A stretch of DNA of 64,000 bases, taken from assembly GCF_002897295.1 (NCBI RefSeq), contig NZ_BEXF01000015.1, forward strand, positions 1-64,000, read 5' to 3'. The notes beneath the pieces were generated by a model that saw only the letters and a list, made by a program, of their open reading frames with translations, was not told where the DNA came from and ran no database searches. Shown here piece after piece: positions 34,266-43,219 of the stretch. The DNA is from Brevibacillus reuszeri (GTDB lineage: Bacteria; Bacillota; Bacilli; Brevibacillales; Brevibacillaceae). The first letter of the stretch is position 1, and each line of letters starts with the position of its first letter. Position numbers and translations under genes: made by a program.

Positions 34266-35189
34266 TTACATACTTAAACTATCGCAAACACCCTGATATC
34301 GATTTAGCAGAATTTCGCCTTGTTTCCTATATGAATTAAGCAGCATTTCAAAATCCTTATCAAAATGTTTTCGTAATGATTGAGGGATTAGTTTTCTTCC
34401 CTCTTCCCACGCTTTAATTTCCATTTGTAACAAAAGTTTATTGTATCTTTCTATTTTTACGATCGTCTCTTGTACCCTTGATAGTAAAAATTTGTGAGAT
34501 TCTCGCTTATCAGCATCTGTAATCATTATTTTAGAAAAGAGAATATCTAATAGTGAAACCCCTTTTATAGATTCTGAAGTGCAATTGATATCGTCAATTA
34601 ATTGATGATACTCATCAAGTGGAAACATTGGTAGCGTTAATACATGGCCTATCTCATGATAAATTATCACTTGAGTTGACTCTTCTACTAGTAAATTAGA
34701 TTTGAATGCTTTATCCCGTAAAGTATTGAGAAAATTATCTGGAAACACTGTAATTACATTTCGAATTGGGTCATATTCAGCGTCACTCCTTGAATCTGCA
34801 TACGAGATCTCTAAATCAACAAGTAATCCGGATTTAGTAATGGCATGAGAACATATTTGAACTACCGAATTCAAGTTAATCTTTGTAAATAGTGATATAT
34901 CTTTTTCTTCTGGAGTGCGATATATCTCTACAGTTGTTCCGTTTTTGATTTTAAAATCTTTAATGAGCGCTCTAAGAGATGGACTTTCTTCTATCCCCTC
35001 CCATTTTCGAATCGTCCTATTATTTATATCTAAGTTCTGAAGCTTAACAAAACTCTGATACGCGTTTACACCTGGAGCGATCCACCCAAGGAATATCCCC
35101 TTCTTTAGATATGTTCTTTTACCTGATCTATAGACGTAAACAACTACATCACCCATAAATAGATCAGGAACTTTATTTTCCGTAGTCAT
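34266..35189 (-). CDS. HEIGH-motif putative metallopeptidase (ImmA/IrrE-like)
   Basis: 307 residues from ATG behind GGAAGGGGG (an upstream in-frame ATG lacks an RBS). The N-terminal 90 residues are a beta-rich domain (FMGDVVVYVYRSGKRTYLKK) that could be an SH3- or KOW-like fold. VIIYHEIGHVLTLP near residue 185 is an HExxH zinc motif as in ImmA/IrrE-type peptidases, which cleave phage-type repressors. No repressor is adjacent. The C-terminal helices are unassigned. Confidence 0.55.
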   Translation of the reverse strand: MTTENKVPDLFMGDVVVYVYRSGKRTYLKKGIFLGWIAPGVNAYQSFVKLQNLDINNRTIRKWEGIEESPSLRALIKDFKIKNGTTVEIYRTPEEKDISLFTKINLNSVVQICSHAITKSGLLVDLEISYADSRSDAEYDPIRNVITVFPDNFLNTLRDKAFKSNLLVEESTQVIIYHEIGHVLTLPMFPLDEYHQLIDDINCTSESIKGVSLLDILFSKIMITDADKRESHKFLLSRVQETIVKIERYNKLLLQMEIKAWEEGRKLIPQSLRKHFDKDFEMLLNSYRKQGEILLNRYQGVCDSLSM

Positions 35190-35374
35190 TTTTTTACCCC
35201 CTTCCAACTGTTCTATAATCCTAGTATTTACTGGTAAAACTGAATATAGACAGAGAAAGGAACTTTGTCTGTTTAACAATAATTGACATACCTGAAAGTA
35301 GAATGCTATATCTCGCTGAATTGAAGAACTAATATATACATCTATTCAATTATCTTGAATATGAGGTGAAGTTG

Positions 35375-35554
35375 ATGAGTTTAATGCTTGATTAACCAAA
35401 TAACGATTGGCTTGAGAAACATGCTGCCTCAGTTGATGATAAGCGTAATGCTTTAGGTTCTTTTGAAGCAGTCACCTTGGAGGAAGCAGCTCATGCAGTT
35501 GAAGCTACTATCCTATTGCTTGGAGTGATTACTCAAATGGATGCGTATGCGTAG
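35375..35554 (+). pseudogene. 60-codon gene with early in-frame stop
   Basis: ATG behind GAGGTGAAG reads MSLMLD, TAA, then NNDWLEKHAASVDDKRNALG and EAVTLEEAAHAVEATILLLG to TAG. The stop at codon 7 kills it unless translation restarts. Confidence 0.45.
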
Positions 35555-35559
35555 ATCAA

Positions 35560-35712
35560 GACAGAATAGACAGCGGAAACGGCTACCTCACATGGATTGA
35601 ATCAATGGACCCTGACAACCCGATTGACATTGACCTGACATTTACAGAATGGCTGGATAAGCTCATCGAGCATGAGGGGAAGGAATTCTGGATTCCACCT
35701 TACGAAGAATAG
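35560..35712 (+). pseudogene. 3' fragment of a SUKH (SMI1/KNR4)-type immunity gene
   Basis: 50 residues without a start: DRIDSGNGYLTWIESMDPDN, then IDIDLTFTEWLDKLIEHEGK. The G-N-G turn and the final F-x-E-W-L-x-K-L-I helix are typical of SUKH immunity proteins of contact-dependent toxins. No toxin is present. 35713-35908 shows no gene. Confidence 0.4.
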
Positions 35713-35908
35713 CCACAGAGGCGAGAAATCGCGTCTGTTTTTATGAAGAACGTCCCAATGTTTTTCGTAGAAGGTAACCTTGATAGGATGATTATAATCG
35801 TTTTGTTTCTACAACCATCACTTAATTAAAGGATCGCCGCCGTTTTTTAACAGCTTGCATCAATCGGAAAGCAAGCGAGCTACAGGCAGCTAAGGAGGGG
35901 CATTGCCA

Positions 35909-35966
35909 GCGTAGCTGACACCACACGCAAACGTATTTAAAGTAATGTGTCAGCTACGCTGGTGTA
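35909..35966. repeat. inverted repeat hairpin
   Basis: CCAGCGTAGCTGACAC (about 35909-35924) is repeated inverted as GTGTCAGCTACGCTGG (about 35947-35962). It adjoins the 22-bp inverted repeat at 35972. Confidence 0.75.
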
Positions 35967-36015
35967 AGCCACATGCCCATCAAGCTAAGAACCACCTGTC
36001 TGAAAAATTAGTCCA

Positions 36016-36045
36016 TAAAAAAAGAGGCGGTTCCCCCGCCTCTTC
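36016..36045 (-). terminator. terminator of the 36081-37043 gene
   Basis: On the minus strand AGAGGCGG, loop, CCGCCTCT, T7. Confidence 0.8.
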
Positions 36046-36080
36046 TCTTTTACTTGTGTAACCCAGTTGACTCTGTTTTT

Positions 36081-37043
36081 CTACCATTCCGTTTCTGTTC
36101 TGTGTTCAATCATTTGCAATACTTTTGGTTCAGCTGCTTTCATCATTTCTTTCAGTGATTGCTCGGTGATCGGTACTCCATCACCTTGAAGTTGTCCTCT
36201 AGCCTGTGTTTCTGCAATCACATCAAGCACTTGTTGTTTCGTGACATTTTTAGATGCTGCAATCTCCACAACAGTTTTACCTTTTGCTAATTCTTGTTTT
36301 AATTCTGTCGGGCTGATTTTTAGTAAAGCAAACAGTTTTTCATCGTTTAAAAAGTTATCAGCAAAATAATCAGGCTTACCATTTCTAGAGAATAGGCCTT
36401 CTACTTTAATGTTTGAAGGTGTATCAGAAGGTGTATCAGCTGTAGGAATACCTACGATCTTAGTAAGACTAATGGTATTGTCCTGAACAAAAACCTGGAA
36501 AACCGGTTTATCGAACATCTCATTGGTGTAATTCAACATCCATGTTTTTTGATTTGGATTTTCCATTTGCTCGATAGCAACCTTGTATTGTTCGACGTTG
36601 CCATACATTTTATTAATAAGATCAGATACCTTCGCCTTGATTTCCTGATCACTTAAAGTAATGAGTGACTTCTCCTTAGGCTCCCAATTCTCTTGAATCA
36701 CGTGTTCAATCTCATCCGTACTACCGTTTGTATGGAGGGTAATCTTTTTGCCGGTTCCTCCTTTTTCCTGTAGTACGATACTTGTTTGCTTCACGTTGAT
36801 TACATTTTTCCCTTTGGATACATCACCTTGAACGTTGCTTGCATCGATAATCTCAAACGATTTTGTTTCAGGATATGCGAGATACAGCTTCTCAAGCGTT
36901 GATTTGCCAACCTCATCCACCTTGACTTGTTCAGTAGTCATCGGTGTTCTTGTAGGCATGTCAATCACGGCAGAAGCCGCAAATGCTGCTGCTGGAATCA
37001 AAATCGCAGTAGCAACGATTCCACCAATTAATCGTTTTTTCAT
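36081..37043 (-). CDS. secreted protein of unknown function
   Basis: 320 residues, ATG behind AAAGGAGCG. Signal peptide to about 22 (AAAFAASAV). No membrane anchor follows. The C-terminal third is helical: LKISPTELKQELAKGKTVVE, then IAASKNVTKQQVLDVIAETQ, resembling the small helical repeats (S/T-P-x-E-L-x-x-x-L-x-x-G-x-S/T-x-x-x-I-A) found in Firmicute secreted proteins. It sits between the 22-bp inverted repeats and has its own terminator. Confidence 0.6.
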   Translation of the reverse strand: MKKRLIGGIVATAILIPAAAFAASAVIDMPTRTPMTTEQVKVDEVGKSTLEKLYLAYPETKSFEIIDASNVQGDVSKGKNVINVKQTSIVLQEKGGTGKKITLHTNGSTDEIEHVIQENWEPKEKSLITLSDQEIKAKVSDLINKMYGNVEQYKVAIEQMENPNQKTWMLNYTNEMFDKPVFQVFVQDNTISLTKIVGIPTADTPSDTPSNIKVEGLFSRNGKPDYFADNFLNDEKLFALLKISPTELKQELAKGKTVVEIAASKNVTKQQVLDVIAETQARGQLQGDGVPITEQSLKEMMKAAEPKVLQMIEHRTETEW

Positions 37044-37430
37044 AATTACTTCGCTCCTTTTTTGTTGTAAATAATGTGAATCGGATTGTTCTATTTGTTC
37101 TCTGAATAAGCAACTTACACACTATATTGCCTCTGTAGCGGAAAAAGGTTCGGTTCATATCTTATTTTTTTATATCGTGAGCAGACCTCATGCCCATCAA
37201 GCGAAGGAAATTACTTTTCACGAAAGAAGAAATCGGAATACCGCACCCAATCAGTGGAAGACATTATGGAACGTCTACAACCAGGGGAAACGTTAGAAAT
37301 TCCCGATGTGTATATCGGCATGTATGCAAATCGACTATTCATGAAAGTAAGAGAGTCCATCACTTGATTCCAAAATGCAGGTTCTTAGCTTGATGGGCAT
37401 GGAGTACGTCCAGCCAAACCCGGATTTACA

Positions 37431-37673
37431 ATGATAAGTGGTGTAAACGGCTTTCGGTGTCAGTGGCTCTTTAGTACCATTTATCACACTGGTAAAACAT
37501 GTAATTATATACAGATAAACACATCAATTGATTGGGTTGAAGAGACAAAGCAAAGAGTTAAGGAAATCAATAGCCGTTTAAGCACAACAGAAAATGAACA
37601 TAAAGAGGTCGAAAGACAATTTAACAATCTCATGATGTACGTTCTGTTCAGAGAAAATAAAGTATTTCTGTAG
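37431..37673 (+). CDS. doubtful small coiled-coil frame
   Basis: 80 codons. Only the second half, SIDWVEETKQRVKEINSRLS and KEVERQFNNLMMYVLFRENK, looks like protein (coiled coil). There is no good RBS. It may be the end of a gene lost to the adjacent inverted-repeat unit. Confidence 0.25.
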   Translation: MISGVNGFRCQWLFSTIYHTGKTCNYIQINTSIDWVEETKQRVKEINSRLSTTENEHKEVERQFNNLMMYVLFRENKVFL

Positions 37674-37741
37674 TTCTTTATAACAATCTTAAAGAACTAC
37701 ATGTTAATCGCATATGTACTTAGAAATCTAATTGGAAAATA

Positions 37742-37789
37742 AAGGAGGTATTCAGGAGCAAAAAATACATTCCTGAATACCTCTTTTTA
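37742..37789. terminator. bidirectional terminator
   Basis: AGGTATTCAGGA and TCCTGAATACCT arms, A-rich and T5 flanks. It ends the methyltransferase gene on the minus strand. Confidence 0.8.
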
Positions 37790-37805
37790 TTCAACTAACG
37801 ATACC

Positions 37806-38546
37806 CTATAGTTTTCTTGCTTTGACTACAAAAGTTACAGGCAGCATCTTTGCTTTTTTTGCAAAATCGCTGTTATCGTACCGCAATTGCATGATTTCAT
37901 CATCAGATTGCTCAATCATTTGCTCAATTACAAATCCCGCTTTTGCCAACGCATTCACATAGGTTGATAGTTTGCGGTCCGATAATGTTAGAGTGCCATC
38001 ATCAAGAGATACCGAGTACCAAGATTCATCGAAATAACATTTTTTAAAAGCAAGCCTATTATTTTCTGCAACAACACATTTGTGTATAGGGTGAGACCAA
38101 CTGAAAATAAATACACCGTCTTTTTTAAGGTAAGATGCGATCCGGCAAAAAGTACCCTCAAGGTCGCTGGTCCAGCCTATGGCATAAATCGAATAAACAA
38201 AGTCAAAATAATCCACTGGTACGCCACATTCTTCTTCCATGGGAGAACAGATCAATTTTGCTGAAAGACCGCATGACTTCAAATGTTGCGCTGCCTTTTC
38301 GATTTGTTTTTCTGATATATCCATACCCCATAGTTCAGATGCTTTGCGTTCTCCATGATATTGCAAGGATTGACCGTTTCCACAGCCGATCTCCAGCATC
38401 TTTTTCCCCGAAACGTCGCCAAAAAGCTGGCATTTTTCTTCTGAGACAAATGCTCCATAGAAAGGAAGCACAATTGCTCCTAAGAAGTCATTTCCTTTTG
38501 TATCCCAATAGAAACTGTTTGTTTTATAAACAGAATTCTTATCCAT
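37806..38546 (-). CDS. class I SAM-dependent methyltransferase
   Basis: 246 residues from the ATG behind GGGGAGGG; an earlier in-frame start at 38594 lacks an RBS. KKMLEIGCGNGQSLQYHGER (motif I), ELWGMDISEKQIEKA (motif II) and FDFVYSIYAIGWTSDL (motif post-II) define a methyltransferase of the UbiE/Methyltransf_11 type. Substrate unknown, probably a small molecule. A decayed relative's C-terminus is found at 42598-42744. Confidence 0.75.
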   Translation of the reverse strand: MDKNSVYKTNSFYWDTKGNDFLGAIVLPFYGAFVSEEKCQLFGDVSGKKMLEIGCGNGQSLQYHGERKASELWGMDISEKQIEKAAQHLKSCGLSAKLICSPMEEECGVPVDYFDFVYSIYAIGWTSDLEGTFCRIASYLKKDGVFIFSWSHPIHKCVVAENNRLAFKKCYFDESWYSVSLDDGTLTLSDRKLSTYVNALAKAGFVIEQMIEQSDDEIMQLRYDNSDFAKKAKMLPVTFVVKARKL

Positions 38547-38709
38547 ACCGGCCCTCCCCAAATATTGTTCGATGGCTTGACCACTTATAACCATATTTTA
38601 ACATAGGCATTTGAAGATAACTGCCCATTAGTTCAATGGCTGGTGTCTAGTATTCTAATTGATTTATTCAGACTTGTACTCCAGTTTTGCTAATGATAAA
38701 TTTACAATA

Positions 38710-38788
38710 AGTATCAGCTATACTACTGAGTCTAATGTGAAAGCCATTTTGATGGACTCCTATAAAGTATTTTTAGATAGCTGATACT
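38710..38788. repeat. 12-bp inverted repeat with 55-bp interior
   Basis: AGTATCAGCTAT (38710-38721) and its reverse complement (38777-38788). Purpose unknown. No gene in 38595-38888. Confidence 0.5.
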
Positions 38789-38888
38789 CCTTCATTCTAA
38801 TTGGAACCGCAAGTATATAACCGGAAGGTTAAGTAAGATACTCTAATTAAAAAGAGGACAAGAAATAGATTCTATGGAATAATAAGAT

Positions 38889-39046
38889 TGTGCAGTGACC
38901 TTTAGGGTTAGCCACCACAGATCGGCATGAAGCCAACAGATGCTATCTCTTGGACTTTTTATAAAGAGTTGGGGCACTCCACTAATATGGTTGGCACTGC
39001 ACTTCTTTATATAATATTAACAAAGACAGGTATTTGCCTGTCTTTT
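38889..39046 (+). ncRNA. candidate structured small RNA with its own terminator
   Basis: GTGCAGTG-ACC (38890-38900) pairs with GGT...CACTGCAC (to 39002), closing a 113-nt domain that contains inner stems (GGC-ATGAA-GCC and CTCTT...AAGAG). It is followed by a clear terminator GACAGG-TATTT-GCCTGTC plus T5 (about 39024-39045). No open frame. It lies just outside the left end of the IS110-family element. Family not recognised. Confidence 0.45.
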
Positions 39047-39099
39047 TCTAATTTTCTTGCGAAAATATCCTAAAGCACTATAAAGAAATGATTAGGAGT

Positions 39100-39290
39100 G
39101 TTATTATAAGCACTATAAAGAGCAGTAAACCCTTAATATAGTATGGAGCTGGTTTAGACTCCTGTTTTTAATGTGGGTACTGCACCAAATGCTACAATCC
39201 TGACATGTTACATTGGACCCTCTGGAGTCTTCACAGAAACTTGGATAATTTGGTGCTACATGCTGCAATAGCCGAACTATTAGAGGTGCT
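39100..39290 (+). ncRNA. candidate IS110 bridge RNA region
   Basis: Non-coding left end of the element. CACCAAAT (about 39186) pairs with ATTTGGTG (about 39256), enclosing a roughly 60-nt internal region that can hold guide loops. IS110-family recombinases are known to use such bridge RNAs to choose target and donor DNA. Exact ends cannot be set by eye. Confidence 0.4.
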
Positions 39291-39293
39291 AAG

Positions 39294-40754
39294 ATGGATC
39301 TAGGGAACCCTTTTTTATCCATAACTGATACAAAACATGAGACATCAACTCAACAAAGAGCATGGTACCCTTTTTATGTAGGGGTAGATATTGGAGCTGA
39401 TTTTCATGTAGCTTCATGCATCTCAATTGAGCAATTCAGGACAGATAAAGCTTGGAAACGTACGAAGACTATGAAGTTCAACGCTGACAGTAAAGGAATA
39501 CATAATTTTTTGAATGCACTCAAAGATATTCAGATAAAATTCGGCCTTTCACCAAAAGACTTCTTTATTTTACTAGAACCAACTGGTGGTCATTATAGTT
39601 ATTTGTTGATGCGTGTACTTCTAAATGAAGGCTACGAACTTTATCAGGTAGAAAACAAAGCCGTTAAAGATTTTCGTGAAAGACAGCTTGGTATTACAGA
39701 GAAATCCGATGACATAGATGCTCGGATTATGTCTTATATGGGATGGCATAAATCATTGCATCCAGACATGAAAAGTGTCCGTATTGTAAAACCAGCCACG
39801 CCTACACAAGTTCTTTTTAGGACTTTAACTCGTGATAGATGGCTCCTGTCAACGCAATTAACGAGACGTAAAAATCAAGTCCAGCAGCTGTTTGCAGTTA
39901 CACATCCCGATCTAAAGAGTGGATTTAAAAAATTAGGAACTAAAACAGTGTTCAAATTGGTTTTAAAGTATCCAACTGCTCAAAAAATGGCTTTAGCAAC
40001 GCAAGCGGAATTAAGGCAAGCGATAATTGAGGTGGGTGGCAAGAATATTGCTACAAAAGCATCAGAAGCGCTCTCAAATGCTCTAAAAGAAACATTGGCT
40101 ATTACTATTCCTCACCTTGAAGATAGGCAAACGTGGCTGATCGAGGAGGCCATCAGAATTGAGGAAGCTATTGAAAAAATAGATCAGCAAATTGCAACGT
40201 TGTTGCAAGGTGACAAAGGAAGAAATATTTCGCCCCATCCTTACAATCAGATTCTTAAAACATTTCCTGTGATGAGTGATGTAATGGCTTGCACTCTAAT
40301 TGGAGCTATTGGCGACGTAGAACGTTTTTCTACGTATCTCGAATTTAAAAAATATCTTGGTGTGTCTGCTGAAAGTAAAACTTCAGGTACATCCGTTTCA
40401 AAGACCAGGATGACCTATGAAGGTATTCGTGATACTCGACGCATACTCTTTTTAATGTCCTTACTTTTGCTTGCTCCCAATACTGGTCCTACTGTATTTA
40501 AAGCACATTATGACCGTTTAGTAGGACGGGGTATGAATAAACGAAAAGCGATTGGACATGTTTGTGGTAAATTAGCAACAGTAATCTACTCATGTTTAAA
40601 ACAGGGTGTTCCTTACGACCCAAGACTACATGCTAAAAAGTGCGGTGTAGAATGGAACGAAGCTTATGAGAAAAAAATGAAAATTAAAACAGATATCGGA
40701 TTATTTGAATTAGAAGCTGATAAATTAGCAGAAGAAACAATAGATACTGAATAA
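39294..40754 (+). CDS. IS110-family DEDD recombinase (transposase)
   Basis: 486 residues. YVGVDIGADFHVASC (first Asp of the RuvC-like DEDD domain), LLEPTGGHY (Glu), and KSDDIDARI (Asp pair) form the N-terminal catalytic domain. LKTFPVMSDVMACTLIGAIG, then FKKYLGVSAESKTSGTS, is the C-terminal Transposase_20 domain with its serine. It appears intact. RBS GAGGTG. A hairpin AAAGTTCTA...TATAGAACTTT follows at 40774-40806. Confidence 0.85.
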   Translation: MDLGNPFLSITDTKHETSTQQRAWYPFYVGVDIGADFHVASCISIEQFRTDKAWKRTKTMKFNADSKGIHNFLNALKDIQIKFGLSPKDFFILLEPTGGHYSYLLMRVLLNEGYELYQVENKAVKDFRERQLGITEKSDDIDARIMSYMGWHKSLHPDMKSVRIVKPATPTQVLFRTLTRDRWLLSTQLTRRKNQVQQLFAVTHPDLKSGFKKLGTKTVFKLVLKYPTAQKMALATQAELRQAIIEVGGKNIATKASEALSNALKETLAITIPHLEDRQTWLIEEAIRIEEAIEKIDQQIATLLQGDKGRNISPHPYNQILKTFPVMSDVMACTLIGAIGDVERFSTYLEFKKYLGVSAESKTSGTSVSKTRMTYEGIRDTRRILFLMSLLLLAPNTGPTVFKAHYDRLVGRGMNKRKAIGHVCGKLATVIYSCLKQGVPYDPRLHAKKCGVEWNEAYEKKMKIKTDIGLFELEADKLAEETIDTE

Positions 40755-40892
40755 TTGATAGGTTAATCCAAAGTAAAGTTCTAAGTGCTTTGATTATAGA
40801 ACTTTGCAAAAACGCCTGAAAAAATGGAAATTAGTCGATATATTTTTTAGCCGTTTTTTGTACACCAATATAGTCAAAGCACTACGTTACAT

Positions 40893-41022
40893 TAGACTGA
40901 TGTTGTTGATTTGATGCTATTCCTGTATAAGAAAAGCTCTTTACCTTAGAAAAATAGGTATTAGACTATTCAATCCTTTCATACAAAATGGCCAGTCAAA
41001 ACACAAAAATATAGTGTTAGAC
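40893..41022 (-). repeat. second set of three spaced transposon-end-like repeats
   Basis: TAGAC cores at 40893, 40962 and 41018. The intervening DNA (GATGTTGTTGATTTGA, then GTATTAGACTATTCAATCC) matches 23228-23355. It is a second copy of the same element's left end, now next to the IS110 element. No matching four-copy array is seen to its right. Confidence 0.55.
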
Positions 41023-41125
41023 TGGCCTGGTTTATTGAGATATCGTACCCGTTACTTGAATAACTATATTTTTACCCTATTTTTCAATAGCGATTACAGT
41101 TGTTTTTTAACAATATGATTTGTAT

Positions 41126-41917
41126 CTATTTATCTAAAGAGGAGTAAACAGTTTCGAGGTAAGCAACTGAAACTTGTTCCGCCTCGGTTTTATATTCGAA
41201 ATTCCCTAAATGCTGACGAAGTTGTTGATAGAGTCGAATGGTCATTTGTAAAGCGCGGTAACAGCTCTCTGTACCGTGGTTTGGAATAGTTTCCTTTAGT
41301 TCTTCAATGTCTTCGCTCACATATTGTTCTAGTCTTCTTACTCCTGTTGGAAGTTCACCGTTCTTGATAAGAAACAATGGTCCAAGTACTGCGTTTCGCA
41401 TATAGGTAATGTGATCGATTAACTCGAACAATTCTCCCCTTCCAAGTTTTGTAGCACCATAATGCACCCATACCCAAAACCGATCCTCGATCCATTGGGG
41501 ACTGAGGTCAGGAAAGATTGGTGAGGTCCTTTCAATTAAAGCGCTGATTTCCTCTCCTCTCTCCCAAAGGATTATAGGATTCTCAACCCTTTGTTCAAGT
41601 TCCTGAACGGTAACAAACTTTAAATCAACATGTAGTGGCAGTGGTCCATATAGGCAAATCAATACACGCGGTTCTCCCACATGTTCGCCTGTAAAGCCAG
41701 ATAACAAGTTCCCTAGCTTCTCTGCAATTTGAACACGTTGATTCATTATCTCTTCCCGGTATCCAGCATCGTATACCACAATTAAATCCAAGTCACTGTA
41801 CTCATCCATAGAACCTGTAATCATAGAACCACCTGCAAGAAGTCCAAGTAATCGGTGATCCTGACGAAGATTTTCTTTGGCTTGATTAATAAAATCTTCA
41901 TACATTTGTAATGGCAT
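41126..41917 (-). CDS. nucleotidyltransferase-fold protein
   Basis: 263 residues. LLAGGSMITGSMDEYSDLDL carries the G-S...D-x-D nucleotidyltransferase motif (near residues 28-45) and HVDLKFV the third Asp. The rest is helical, as in aminoglycoside nucleotidyltransferases and lincosamide-type relatives. It could inactivate an antibiotic by adenylation, but the C-terminus does not point to one drug class. RBS GGGGTG. Confidence 0.6.
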   Translation of the reverse strand: MPLQMYEDFINQAKENLRQDHRLLGLLAGGSMITGSMDEYSDLDLIVVYDAGYREEIMNQRVQIAEKLGNLLSGFTGEHVGEPRVLICLYGPLPLHVDLKFVTVQELEQRVENPIILWERGEEISALIERTSPIFPDLSPQWIEDRFWVWVHYGATKLGRGELFELIDHITYMRNAVLGPLFLIKNGELPTGVRRLEQYVSEDIEELKETIPNHGTESCYRALQMTIRLYQQLRQHLGNFEYKTEAEQVSVAYLETVYSSLDK

Positions 41918-42597
41918 TTATAACACCCCTATAATAGTGACCCTAAAAAGGGTATTACGCCAGTATATCAATTGTCCAATCACTAATCAAACAATATATT
42001 AAACCAAACATATCATCTGACATCATTTTGATTGGTTTTTCTTCGAAAAGCATTGAGTCTCGTATTTGTAATATTAGGATTGCGTTTTTCAGGTAGGAAC
42101 ATCATTCGCAGTTATATTCCACTATCCTGCCCATTAGCGGAGCGAGGCTGCCGATCATCACTGCGGCAGCCTCGTGGTGTGGTATATTCAACTATCTGAG
42201 CTCTCGTACCCGTTAGCCACCCATGCAGCGCTGCTGCACCACAGATGATGAAAATGGTTCAATGCGTCCATAATGATTGATAAGTTGGCGAAGAAGGTCG
42301 TTTCAACATGGTGCCTAGAGCCCACCCGTTAGTCTGACTACGGCGACCACGGTGCATCACAGATTGTCGCACTCATTTTTGAGTAGCACGTATGGGAGAT
42401 TAATCCTTTTTGGTTGCTGCACCAGCCAAGCCCATTTTTTATGTTTAAAGCAAACTCGATTTTTATGCAGACTAATTTAATAGTTGGAATAGGCACAGCT
42501 TTTTTTAAAATCCATTAAGCTGGGTCCACTTTCTTATTACCTTTTTGCGTTTTTATTTTCATGGGAGTTGAACGGAGCGCATTATATTTTTGTGCAC
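41918..42597. other. gene-poor stretch with insertion-sequence debris
   Basis: No supportable gene. A strong hairpin CGAGGCTGCCG...CGGCAGCCTCG lies near 42143-42173. Recurrent phrases of the CCCGTTAG type (42136, 42207, 42326) resemble 23380 and 41045 and look like worn transposon ends. Confidence 0.4.
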
Positions 42598-42744
42598 TTT
42601 ATAATAAAAGCAGGGGGAAATAATGATGCCTTATTATGCGTGTACCACACTGCGGGATCTCCCGATTTAATTTCTTCTTCGATGACAACATCTTCAACTA
42701 CCTTCTCTATCTGAAAACCCTCTTGAATTAGAGTATTAATATAC
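42598..42744 (-). pseudogene. C-terminal remnant of a methyltransferase gene
   Basis: Minus strand reads STYINTLIQEGFQIEKVVED, then SGDPAVWYTHNKASLFPPAF and FIIK, the usual end of Methyltransf_11-type enzymes. No N-terminal part remains. It abuts the frame at 42745, marking a rearrangement joint. Confidence 0.55.
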
Positions 42745-43092
42745 GTGCTGGGACCGGTTCGCGATGATCAAACACAACACTTTGATAAATCCCAAGAATA
42801 CATTTTTACAGATAAACACGTGATCCTCATTAAGCCTACCCTTACAGATAACTTACCGATTGTACGAATGGCTCTTACAGAAGCTCGTTCGACTTGGATA
42901 TTCGTCCAAGGGAATATCCAAGATATACGTAGGCAAATAAATAGTTGTAATACTCCCCATGACACATACCAAGACTTTGATAAAAAAATCCACTATGTGT
43001 ATCAAACGGAATTGAATTACGGAATTCGATTTAGAAGGAAAAGTATTAAAAATACGAATTTGGAACGTTTTTTGGATGTAATAAAGTTTTGA
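42745..43092 (+). CDS. hypothetical protein, probably 5'-truncated
   Basis: 115 codons from GTG at the joint with the methyltransferase remnant. HVILIKPTLTDNLPIVRMAL, then STWIFVQGNIQDIRRQINSC, looks like real protein, but there is no RBS. No family recognised. Confidence 0.35.
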   Translation: MLGPVRDDQTQHFDKSQEYIFTDKHVILIKPTLTDNLPIVRMALTEARSTWIFVQGNIQDIRRQINSCNTPHDTYQDFDKKIHYVYQTELNYGIRFRRKSIKNTNLERFLDVIKF

Positions 43093-43159
43093 AAGAGCGG
43101 CTTTATGAAAGAACGATAATTGGTTTTCAGGAAAACGTAATTATGCATTGAACCGAAAA

Positions 43160-43201
43160 AATAGCCGATATCACTTGTGATCCATAGTGATATCGGCTAT
43201 T
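43160..43201. terminator. bidirectional hairpin between convergent genes
   Basis: AATAGCCGATATCACT and its exact inverse around a 10-nt loop. Confidence 0.75.
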
Positions 43202-43219
43202 GCATTTCCACTTAATTTT

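Larger units (their letters stand above)
35972..37401. mobile_element. segment bounded by 22-bp perfect inverted repeats
   Basis: 35972-35993 (CATGCCCATCAAGCTAAGAA and CC) recurs as its exact reverse complement at 37380-37401. A third, partial copy (CATGCCCATCAAGCGAAGGA) starts at 37189, so 37189-37401 also forms a 213-bp MITE-like unit with 14-bp matching ends. Inside lies one secreted-protein gene and no transposase. These look like insertion-sequence ends; the family is not identified. Confidence 0.6.
39072..40883 (+). mobile_element. IS110-family insertion element
   Basis: The transposase gene is flanked by a 9-bp direct AAAGCACTA at 39072-39080 and 40876-40884, taken here as approximate boundaries. 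IS110 elements lack terminal inverted repeats and insert at short core sequences. About 215 nt of non-coding DNA precede the gene, as expected for the bridge-RNA-coding left end. The element sits next to a transposon-end-like repeat set at 40893. Confidence 0.6.
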
